Shown one piece after another: positions 1 through 6,814 of a stretch of DNA of 9,724 nt. Under the pieces are notes generated by a model. That model saw only the letters and a list, made by a program, of their open reading frames with translations, was not told where the DNA came from and did not search any database. Source of the stretch: an uncultured Saprospiraceae bacterium (GTDB lineage: Bacteria; Bacteroidota; Bacteroidia; Chitinophagales; Saprospiraceae); the NCBI GenBank assembly GCA_938033975.1, contig CALHKJ010000274.1, positions 1-9,724 on the forward strand. Reading direction: 5' to 3'. Numbering within the stretch: position 1 is the first letter of the stretch; each line of letters opens with the position of its first letter. The position numbers and the translations under genes are program-made.

Positions 1-2628
1 GGAGATCCATTTGATGATGATGAAGATGAAGCTTCTGTTCCAACAACCATTTTGTTTTATGATCTTGCTTTAGATATCGTATTAACTACAACTGGCCCTC
101 ATAATCCAGGAGATATTGTGACCTATGAAGTGACAGTTACAAATCAAGGTGATATTGCTGCATCAAATGTAGATGTAGGATTAAATCCAGAAACTGGTTT
201 GTTATATCAATCAAGCACACCAGATGCAAATGTTACAGACAATGGAAATGAAACTTTCCAGATTGCTTCTCTTCCAGTTGGAGGAACACAGGTAATAGAG
301 ATGACTTACCAGATTGACCCAACTTTTACAGGAACTGATTTGGATTTAATTGCGATTATAACGGCTGACGATGGAGATGATGTTGATTCAGATCCAGCGA
401 CAGACCAGACAGTCGATGAAGATGGAGATGGAAACCCTTTTGACGATGATGAAGATATAGTAAATCTACCTGTGACTATTTTAGATTATGATTTATCACT
501 AACCAAGACAATTTCCAGTACTGGTCCATATAATCAAGGTAGCTTTGTGACTTTTGATATTGTTGTTTCGAATGATGGAGAGCTTCCAGCCAGTGGAATA
601 GTAGTGACAGAAAATAGCCCGGCAGATTTGATTTATCAATCAATGACAGCTGATGCAAACTTAACAGATAACGGCAACGAGACTTTCACAATTTGGAACC
701 TTGCCGTAGGAGCAACACAAACAATTCAAGTGACCTATCAAATAGATCCTAACTTTACTGGTGGGCCACTTAATAATGTTGCATTAATAACAACAGATGA
801 TGGAGATGATATTGATTCTGATCCTTCTCAAGATGAAACAGTAGATGAAGATGGAGATGGAGATCCATTTGATGATGATGAAGATGAAGCTTCTGTTCCA
901 ACCACTATTTTGTTTTATGATCTTGCTTTAGATATTGTGTTAACTACACCAGGTCCTCATAATCCAGGTGATGTTGTAACTTATGAAATCACCGTTGTTA
1001 ATCAAGGTGATATTGATGCATCAAATGTAGAATTTGGAAACAATCCAGATGCTGGATTAATTTTCACAGGAAGTACTGCAGATCCAAATGTAATAGATAA
1101 TGGAAATGAAACATTTGAAATTACTTCACTTCCAGTTGGAGGTATGCAAGTAATTGAAGTTACTTACCAAATTGATCCTACATTTACGGGAACAGATTTA
1201 GAAATTATTTCAATCATCACTGCAGATGACGGAGATGATGTCGATTCAGATCCTACAACAGATCAGACTGTTGATGAAGATGGCGATGGTGATGGTTATG
1301 ATGACGATGAAGATAATGCAATACTTCCAGTTACTATATTAGATTATGACCTGTCATTGACTAAAAATATTTCAGGTGCAGGTCCTTTCAATCAAGGTAG
1401 TTTTGTAACTTTTAATATTGTAGTTTCAAATGATGGAGATATTCCAGCAAATGGAGTAGTAGTGACAGATAATAGCCCAGCAGATTTGATCTACCAATCA
1501 ATGACTGCTGATGCAAATTTAACAGATAATGGAAATGAAACCTTTACAATTGGAAGTCTTGCAGTAGGTGCAACTCAGACAATACAGATAACTTATCAAA
1601 TTGATCCAAACTTTACTGGAACATCTCTGAATAACGTTGCATTGATTACTTCAGATGATGGAGACGATATTGACTCTGATCCTTCACTTGATGAAACAGT
1701 GGATGAAGATGGAGACGGTGATCCATTTGACGATGATGAGGATGATGCAACTGTTCCGACAACGATTTTACAATATGATTTAGCACTTACTAAAACTTTG
1801 GTGACTACTGGGCCATATTTCCCAGGAGATGTATTAACATTTCAATTGGCACTTATCAATGAAGGTGAATTACCTGCAAGTAATGTTGAAATAACAGAAA
1901 GCAGTGCTGCTGACTTATTGTATCAAGGAATTACCGCTGACGCAAATGTGACTGATAATGGAAATCAAACATTTACTGTTGCAAACCTAGCGGTAGGAGC
2001 AACACAAATCATCGAAGTGATTTACCAAATAAATCCAAATTATACTGGTGCATCATTGAGTAATCTTGCACTCATTACTGCTGATGATGGAGATGATATT
2101 GATTCAGATCCAAATGATGATGAAACAGTAGATGAAGATGGTGATGGTGATCCGTTTGATGATGATGAAGATGAAACGATGTTCCCTGTAACAATTCTTG
2201 ATTATGATTTAGCACTAACAAAAACTGTTGTTGGTGAAGGTCCTTTTGGATTGGGTACTGAAATTTCATTTATAATCACATTAATCAACGAAGGTGATGC
2301 ATTAGCCAGTAACATTGAAGTGACTGACAATGCGCCAGCAGCTTTAATTTATGTTGGCTCAACTCAAAGTGGTAATATCACAGAAGTTGGTAATGGTGTC
2401 TTCAGAGTGATAAGTTTACCAGCAGGAATGTCTCAAGCAATAGAGGTAACTTACCTTATTGATCCAGACTTTGACGGTGGAAGTCTATCTAATCTTGCAT
2501 TGATTACTGAAGATGATGGTAACGATATTGATAGTGATCCTGATGGAGATGAGACGGTAGATGAAGATGGAGACGGGAATCCTTTTGATGACGATGAAGA
2601 TACTTCTGACTTTGATATTTCAAGAGAA
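1..2628 (+). repeat. Tandem array of 429-bp (143-residue) DUF11 repeats with 858-bp dimer period
   Basis: Units start at 55, 484, 913, 1342, 1771 and 2200, and each is exactly 429 bases with no indel. Each begins with a YDLAL or YDLSL phrase, contains a TDNGNETF-like phrase and a TYQIDP-like phrase, and ends in a 30-residue acidic linker and an (I/V/T)TIL joint. Units 1 and 3 are one type (GPHNPGD) and units 2 and 4 another (NQGSFVTF). By hand count, units 2 and 4 differ at about 19 of 143 residues and units 1 and 3 at about 31, while neighbours 1 and 2 differ at about 60. Units 5 and 6 are more divergent and nearer the second type. Bases 1-60 match 859-918 with two differences, so the window opens in the tail of another second-type unit and the array continues upstream. 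Confidence 0.95.
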
Positions 2629-4293
2629 ACTTTATTAGGTGATTATGTATGGGAAGATTTAAATGGTGATGGCGTTCAAGATCCAGGTGAGCCAGGTATT
2701 GAAGGTATTGAGGTTGTAGTGCGTACTCCGGATGGTGTAGTTGTTTCAACTCAATTTACCGATTCTTCAGGAGGATACATTTTTGAAGATTTGGTACCTG
2801 GAGATTACTTTATTGAGTTCAAGCCACCTTTTGGACTTCAAGCCACATTCCCTAACACTAATAATAACGACAATACAGATAGTGATATTGATAACTCAAA
2901 TGGCTTGTTCACAACACCAATCTTTAATCTAGGTTCAGGTGAGCAAAATCTATCATTTGATGCAGGATTTTATACTTGTGTTCCTGTCGGAGATCTAGTT
3001 TGGTTTGATCTAAATGAAAATGATATTTGGGATACTGTTGAAAATGGTATCAATGGAATGAGAGTAAATATCTACAGAAGACAGAATGATGGAGCTTATA
3101 TATTATGGAACTATACTTTCACCGGGCCAGATATTTCTACTCCTTCTGATGATGGATATTTTAAGTTCTGTGTTCCACCAGGAGATTATTATATGGAATT
3201 TGTAAGCCCTCCTGTAGGCTTGGTAAGCGCTCAAGCAAATGTGGGTAACAATGAAGAAATAGACAGTGATGTTACAGGTGCTAATGGTCCAGGAACAACG
3301 AATACATTCAGTATTAGTTCTGGTCAGGAAGTTTGTGATTTTGGTGCAGGATATTATCCTATGGGTACGATTGGAGATTTTGTCTTTATGGATTCAAATC
3401 AGAATGGACTTAGAGATCCTAATGAAAATGGAATTGCAAGTGTTTATATTGAGGCATTCAATGTTGAGGGAGATGTTGTTGGATCAACTATCACAAATGT
3501 TGAAGGACAATATAGAATGGAATACTTAGAGCAAGAAGATGTTTACTTGAAGTTTTACACTGAAGGTAGTTATGCTTCAACAGTACCCAACAATGGTGAT
3601 GATAACTTTGATAGTGACATTGATCATTCAAATGGTCCAATGACAACACCATATTTTAATATTACTTCAGGTGAGCACAGAGCTGCAGTAGATGCAGGAT
3701 TTGTTCTAGGAGTAGTAGCAGCTGATTGGTTGGGAATAGAAGGAAGCAATAAGATTAATCACAATGAAATTACCTGGAATGTCGGTGCACAGATCAATGT
3801 AAGTCATTATGATATTGAAAGAGCAATTACTTTTGGTGATAACTTTGAAGTGGTTGGAACTCAGTTTGCTGACCTAAGTTCAATTTCTGGAACACAATAT
3901 GAGTTTAATGATTTTGATCTTAGTGCAAATACTACTTTCTATTATAGAGTAAAAATGGTTGATAATAATGGAGATATTAATTACTCAAAAGTAATTGTTA
4001 TTGAAGTTGGAGACCTTGATAGTTCCAAAACTCAAGCAAGTGTTTATCCAAACCCAATGGTTGATGAGTTTACTTTAGAATTATCTCTAGCTACAGATGT
4101 TGATATGCTTAGCTATGAGATTTTCAACAGCAATGGACAAATAGCTATTGCAAATAAGGTATTAGCTAATAACCTAAATGTTGGTAAACACATGTATAAA
4201 GTGGATGTCAACACTTTAACTGAAGGTATTTATACACTTAAAGTAAATGCTGGATCAAGTTCGACTTACAAGAAGATTATTGTAATAAAATAA
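1..4293 (+). CDS. Giant secreted DUF11/SdrD-B repeat surface protein with T9SS sorting domain (5'-partial)
   Basis: The frame is open from base 1, so the N-terminus and signal peptide lie before the window; 1430 residues are visible. In order: tail of one repeat (residues 1-18), six DUF11-like repeats of exactly 143 residues (19-876), three SdrD B-like beta-sandwich domains (about 877-992, 994-1120, 1121-1237), an FN3-like segment (about 1238-1345, with the typical DWLGIEG and HYDIERA phrases) and a type IX secretion sorting domain (1346-1430, SVYPNP motif, ending KKIIVIK). Proteins of this architecture in Bacteroidota are exported by Sec, carried across the outer membrane by T9SS and attached to the cell surface or released; adhesion or a stalk-like spacer role is inferred. 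The protein is extremely acidic and has only three cysteines (residues 993, 1057, 1112), all in or next to the second B domain. It is transcribed alone as far as visible, ending in a strong terminator. Confidence 0.93.
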   Translation, partial: GDPFDDDEDEASVPTTILFYDLALDIVLTTTGPHNPGDIVTYEVTVTNQGDIAASNVDVGLNPETGLLYQSSTPDANVTDNGNETFQIASLPVGGTQVIEMTYQIDPTFTGTDLDLIAIITADDGDDVDSDPATDQTVDEDGDGNPFDDDEDIVNLPVTILDYDLSLTKTISSTGPYNQGSFVTFDIVVSNDGELPASGIVVTENSPADLIYQSMTADANLTDNGNETFTIWNLAVGATQTIQVTYQIDPNFTGGPLNNVALITTDDGDDIDSDPSQDETVDEDGDGDPFDDDEDEASVPTTILFYDLALDIVLTTPGPHNPGDVVTYEITVVNQGDIDASNVEFGNNPDAGLIFTGSTADPNVIDNGNETFEITSLPVGGMQVIEVTYQIDPTFTGTDLEIISIITADDGDDVDSDPTTDQTVDEDGDGDGYDDDEDNAILPVTILDYDLSLTKNISGAGPFNQGSFVTFNIVVSNDGDIPANGVVVTDNSPADLIYQSMTADANLTDNGNETFTIGSLAVGATQTIQITYQIDPNFTGTSLNNVALITSDDGDDIDSDPSLDETVDEDGDGDPFDDDEDDATVPTTILQYDLALTKTLVTTGPYFPGDVLTFQLALINEGELPASNVEITESSAADLLYQGITADANVTDNGNQTFTVANLAVGATQIIEVIYQINPNYTGASLSNLALITADDGDDIDSDPNDDETVDEDGDGDPFDDDEDETMFPVTILDYDLALTKTVVGEGPFGLGTEISFIITLINEGDALASNIEVTDNAPAALIYVGSTQSGNITEVGNGVFRVISLPAGMSQAIEVTYLIDPDFDGGSLSNLALITEDDGNDIDSDPDGDETVDEDGDGNPFDDDEDTSDFDISRETLLGDYVWEDLNGDGVQDPGEPGIEGIEVVVRTPDGVVVSTQFTDSSGGYIFEDLVPGDYFIEFKPPFGLQATFPNTNNNDNTDSDIDNSNGLFTTPIFNLGSGEQNLSFDAGFYTCVPVGDLVWFDLNENDIWDTVENGINGMRVNIYRRQNDGAYILWNYTFTGPDISTPSDDGYFKFCVPPGDYYMEFVSPPVGLVSAQANVGNNEEIDSDVTGANGPGTTNTFSISSGQEVCDFGAGYYPMGTIGDFVFMDSNQNGLRDPNENGIASVYIEAFNVEGDVVGSTITNVEGQYRMEYLEQEDVYLKFYTEGSYASTVPNNGDDNFDSDIDHSNGPMTTPYFNITSGEHRAAVDAGFVLGVVAADWLGIEGSNKINHNEITWNVGAQINVSHYDIERAITFGDNFEVVGTQFADLSSISGTQYEFNDFDLSANTTFYYRVKMVDNNGDINYSKVIVIEVGDLDSSKTQASVYPNPMVDEFTLELSLATDVDMLSYEIFNSNGQIAIANKVLANNLNVGKHMYKVDVNTLTEGIYTLKVNAGSSSTYKKIIVIK
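2629..3711 (+). other. Three SdrD B-like (Cna-B-fold) domains within the surface protein
   Basis: Each module starts with a (G)D-V/F-W/M phrase followed by an EF-hand-like calcium loop, and ends with a DAGF or GAGYY phrase typical of SdrD B domains. The loops are DLNGDGVQDPGE (residues 886-897), DLNENDIWDTVE (1003-1014) and DSNQNGLRDPNE (1131-1142). The first and third loops look intact. The second lacks the central glycine and has a longer body with an aromatic-rich insert. Each module also has a second acidic segment resembling NTDSDIDNSNG. Calcium binding is known for staphylococcal SdrD B repeats; here it is inferred. Confidence 0.85.
4036..4290 (+). other. T9SS type A C-terminal sorting domain
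   Basis: The last 85 or so residues of the surface protein open with SVYPNPMVDEFTLEL, continue through YEIFNSNGQ and LTEGIYTLKV and finish with a basic-hydrophobic KKIIVIK strand. This is the recognised Por-secretion tail pattern (TIGR04183-like) used to route proteins through the type IX system and usually removed on secretion. Confidence 0.93.
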
Positions 4294-4310
4294 CCTGAAT
4301 TATTTATATA

Positions 4311-4344
4311 AAAGGAGCATATGAAAATATGCTCCTTTTTTTTT
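4311..4344 (+). terminator. Intrinsic terminator after the surface-protein gene
   Basis: A perfect 12-bp inverted repeat (AAAGGAGCATAT and ATATGCTCCTTT) encloses a GAAA loop, and the right arm runs into nine consecutive T (4336-4344). It begins 17 bases after the stop codon. It separates the surface-protein gene from the sigma-factor operon, which must therefore start from its own promoter in the roughly 50 bases that follow. Confidence 0.93.
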
Positions 4345-4394
4345 GCCCAAATTCCAACTATTCAATTTCTAAATAGTCTTTAAATTAGAAGACT

Positions 4395-4949
4395 GTGGAA
4401 AACAACATCAAAAATATCAACGAAGAAGCTTTAGTTCAGAGATGCTTAAATGGGGAACGAGCAGCCTACAAGGCCTTATACAATCAATATGCACAGGCAA
4501 TGTACCATGTGATTGTTAGAATGGTGGGTACAAGATCTGAAGCAGAAGATCTGTTGCAAGAGTCGTTTATAAAGGTTTTTAAACAATTAAAGGAATTTAA
4601 AAGTAGATCGACCTTAGGAGCCTGGATTAAAAAGATTTGTATCAATACCAGTTTGACACAAATGAAAAAGAACAAAAGAATTGAGCTTGTAGAATTGAAT
4701 AATACACAAGACTTCAGTGAGGAGCTGCCAGAAACTGGAAACATTAATGTACAGCTGATTCATGAATGTGTAAAAAATCTGCCAACCGGTAGTAGGGTAA
4801 TTGTCAATCTTTATTTGTTTGAAGGATACAGACATAGTGAGATTGCTGAAATTTTAGAAATAACTGAGTCGACATCAAAGTCGCAATATAATAGAGGGAA
4901 GAACTTATTGAGAACTGCACTTAAATCAAGAATGTATGAACAAGGATAA
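4395..4949 (+). CDS. ECF (group 4) sigma-70 family RNA polymerase sigma factor
   Basis: A 184-residue protein of normal ECF length. Region 2 spans about residues 21-92: ALYNQYAQAMY, then EAEDLLQESFIKVF (core RNA polymerase contact), then GAWIKKICINTSLTQMKK (-10 recognition/melting part). Region 4 spans about 119-176, with a helix-turn-helix around residues 147-168 (HSEIAEILEITESTSKSQYNRGK). No extra regulatory domain is fused. The start is GTG: an in-frame TAG lies only six bases upstream (4386-4388), and the next in-frame ATG would remove the beginning of region 2. No Shine-Dalgarno is visible, as usual in Bacteroidota. The 3' end overlaps the next gene by 14 bases, so it is probably translationally coupled to its putative anti-sigma factor. 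Its promoter targets are unknown; autoregulation is common for such operons but not shown here. Confidence 0.93.
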   Translation: MENNIKNINEEALVQRCLNGERAAYKALYNQYAQAMYHVIVRMVGTRSEAEDLLQESFIKVFKQLKEFKSRSTLGAWIKKICINTSLTQMKKNKRIELVELNNTQDFSEELPETGNINVQLIHECVKNLPTGSRVIVNLYLFEGYRHSEIAEILEITESTSKSQYNRGKNLLRTALKSRMYEQG

Positions 4950-5469
4950 TCTTGAACGATATATCACGAGCAACAGAGATGAATTTGACGAAATTGAAAG
5001 TTTTAACCAAGAGCTGGTGTGGGCAAAAATTGAATCAAATACCAAAACAAAAATAAATTCGATATGGAAAATTATAGCGATTTCCTCAATTGGCTTATTG
5101 ATTGGATTAGCCGCCCTCTTCGCCTACACGACCTATAATATGAATCAAAATTTTGAAACCCTTGCAGGACTCACAGAGGAGCAAGAAATGAAAAGAGATG
5201 AGATGATAAAGTTTGTGAGTATGAAGGAACAAATGGTAGAAGAAAAAAATATTGACATCAATGAGTTTGCTGTCTTCAAACAAGAACTAGAAGGCTTAGA
5301 TGAGATAGAGAAGATGGTGATGGATGATTTCTCTAAAAGTGTCAATAAAGAAAAATTGGTAAAAAGCATGCTGCAATATTATGAAAGTAAGGCTCGGATT
5401 TTAGAGCTGATTTTAATGGAAACAGAAAAAAACAAAGATCATGAAATTTTTGACGATAAAATTTATTAA
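4936..5469 (+). CDS. Single-pass membrane protein, probable anti-sigma factor
   Basis: A 177-residue protein with about 42 cytoplasmic residues (NLERYITSNRDEFDEIES, then a W-A-K-I-E phrase), one transmembrane helix at about residues 43-67 (IWKIIAISSIGLLIGLAALF) and a roughly 110-residue charged, helix-rich outer part likely to form coiled coils. It has no cysteine and therefore none of the zinc-binding HxxxCxxC signature of ZAS anti-sigma factors. The N-terminal phrase, an I-x-x-N-R-x-E-F-D stretch followed by a W-x-K-I-E stretch, and the C-terminal Y-Y-x-x-K-A-R-I-L-E-L-I-L segment resemble membrane proteins that follow ECF sigma genes in Bacteroidota, as I remember them. The gene overlaps the sigma gene by 14 bases and the next gene by 29 bases. 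The anti-sigma role is inferred from position, size and topology. The periplasmic part could be the sensor. Confidence 0.75.
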   Translation: MNKDNLERYITSNRDEFDEIESFNQELVWAKIESNTKTKINSIWKIIAISSIGLLIGLAALFAYTTYNMNQNFETLAGLTEEQEMKRDEMIKFVSMKEQMVEEKNIDINEFAVFKQELEGLDEIEKMVMDDFSKSVNKEKLVKSMLQYYESKARILELILMETEKNKDHEIFDDKIY

Positions 5470-6769
5470 CATAACTAGTTTAATGCTTTTACCAATCCTA
5501 CTAATGGGATTTTCTAAAAGCGACATTACCACCAGAAAGGTATTTAAGGAAAGTATATCAGTGAGTACAGCGACTAATCTAAAGGTTACAAATGATTGTG
5601 GTCCAATTGAGTTTAAAACTATCAGCGGAACGGAAGCTCGTTTTGAAGCAACCTTATCTGTTGATGGGCCAACCATGGAAGAAATTAACAAGGTTATTAA
5701 TCAGTTTGAATTGAGCGTTTCGGAGAGCGGAAACCTGATTGATGTTTCAGCAAACGATAATGTGAAAGATTGGATAAGAGTCAAGGCCTTATTCGTAAAC
5801 AAAAACACCATTACATTCAATGATGGAACAGAAGCATATGGTATTAATGAAATGGATGTGTCGTTTGTGATTTATCTTCCAGAGATATCAAAACTTAGCA
5901 TCTATAACAAATATGATGAGGTAAAATACGACAATTTTAATTTCGATGTCGAAGCTAATTTATTTTCTAGCGATTTTAAAGGTGGAGATATCTTTGGAGA
6001 ACTAGATATGGATTTAAAATATGGAGATATCAATATTGGAAATATTCAAGATGGTGATTTTCAATTATTTGATTGTGATTCGAAAGTATTAAATGCTGAA
6101 AATCTAAACCTTAACATAAAGTATTCGGATGTGGAATTTAAAGATATCGACAACTTCTATATGACTAGTTTTGATGATAATGTTTCCATTGGTAATATTA
6201 AGGACAACATAGTGATCGATGCCAAGTATTCTGAAATTATCTTGAAGAATTTCACAAAAGGGGATTTCGAATTTTTTGATTGCGATGTAAAAGCAATCGA
6301 TGGTAAATATTTGAAACTAGATTCAAAATACAGTGACTTTGAATTCAACGATATCGATTCTATATCAATTGAGTTTTTCCAAGATAAACTTAAAGTTGGT
6401 GATGTAAATGTCCTGAATGCGAGAAACACGAAGTATTCCAGTATTGAGATAGATAAAATACAACATTCATTGAAAGCTATTGCTTCATTTCAAGATGATT
6501 TCGAAATTGATGTGGTTGGACAAAATATTAAGAATCTAGAGATTGAAGGAAAGTACACTGATTTGATTTTCCCTATCCCTTCCGATGTTTCATACTTCTT
6601 AGATGCTAATTTAACTTACTCCAATTTTTCTTTCCCCGATAGTTGTGATGACAAGGATAGAGACAATGGCGATCAGGCCTTTAATATAAATTGCGAGGTA
6701 AAAAGCCCAACAGATAAAAGTCTTTCGGTTAAGTTAGACTTATTTGATGCAGATGTAGTGATCAAGTAG
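5441..6769 (+). CDS. Exported beta-strand repeat protein (DUF4097-like), third gene of the sigma operon
   Basis: A 442-residue protein. The start at 5441 gives a good signal peptide (two lysines, then a hydrophobic core, residues 1 to about 25); the next ATG would cut that peptide, so the 29-base overlap with the preceding gene is accepted. There is no lipobox cysteine, no T9SS tail and no C-terminal anchor, so the mature protein is probably periplasmic or loosely attached to the outer membrane. Residues about 30-150 form a beta-rich head (FKESISV, IEFKTISG, VSFVIYLPEI). Residues 157-393 are strands with recurring KY(S/G/T)D-type phrases at about 34/35-residue spacing, as expected of a beta-solenoid. 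This is like DUF4097/adhesin-type beta-strand repeat proteins often found beside ECF sigma/anti-sigma pairs in Bacteroidota; that family match is from memory. The function is unknown; it may be a sensor partner or a regulated envelope component. Confidence 0.75.
   Translation: MKFLTIKFINITSLMLLPILLMGFSKSDITTRKVFKESISVSTATNLKVTNDCGPIEFKTISGTEARFEATLSVDGPTMEEINKVINQFELSVSESGNLIDVSANDNVKDWIRVKALFVNKNTITFNDGTEAYGINEMDVSFVIYLPEISKLSIYNKYDEVKYDNFNFDVEANLFSSDFKGGDIFGELDMDLKYGDINIGNIQDGDFQLFDCDSKVLNAENLNLNIKYSDVEFKDIDNFYMTSFDDNVSIGNIKDNIVIDAKYSEIILKNFTKGDFEFFDCDVKAIDGKYLKLDSKYSDFEFNDIDSISIEFFQDKLKVGDVNVLNARNTKYSSIEIDKIQHSLKAIASFQDDFEIDVVGQNIKNLEIEGKYTDLIFPIPSDVSYFLDANLTYSNFSFPDSCDDKDRDNGDQAFNINCEVKSPTDKSLSVKLDLFDADVVIK
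6017..6550 (+). repeat. 34/35-residue KYSD-type protein repeats
   Basis: Within the exported protein, consecutive units begin at residues 193 (KYGD), 227 (KYSD), 262 (KYSE), 296 (KYSD) and 331 (KYSS), giving lengths 34, 35, 34, 35 and 40; KYTD (371) and TYSN (392) follow at irregular spacing. Units 193 and 262 share a GDFxxFDCD phrase, with cysteines at residues 212 and 281 exactly 69 residues apart, while units 227 and 296 share an SF/FF-x-D phrase. There is thus a 69-residue two-unit period. DNA similarity among units is low, so these are old repeats kept by fold. Confidence 0.8.
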
Positions 6770-6785
6770 TTATATTAATTTTGAT

Positions 6786-6814
6786 AAAGCCTTGCAATTA
6801 GCAAGGCTTTTTTT
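6786..6814 (+). terminator. Intrinsic terminator of the sigma-factor operon
   Basis: A perfect 10-bp inverted repeat (AAAGCCTTGC and GCAAGGCTTT) with loop AATTA runs into seven T (6808-6814), starting 16 bases after the operon's last stop codon. The convergent CHAT gene's TAA stop (6813-6815) lies inside the T run. Read on the minus strand the hairpin follows that stop by only two bases, but its trailing T tract is short (TTTAT), so it should work best for plus-strand transcription and only weakly the other way. Confidence 0.9.

Noticed and set aside
52..54. TTG at 52 as the start of the surface protein
   Set aside because: The same frame is open back to base 1 and encodes the acidic tail of the previous repeat, so this TTG is an internal leucine and the gene is truncated by the window edge.
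1..2628. Regularly spaced repeats as a CRISPR array
   Set aside because: The 429-base period is contiguous, coding and in frame on the plus strand, with no short repeat/unique spacer structure.
2075..2749. Minus-strand open frames rich in His, Gln and Leu under the repeat array
   Set aside because: They are the complement of GAT/GAA-rich acidic coding sequence, have low-complexity composition and recur with the repeats, so they are shadows of the real gene.
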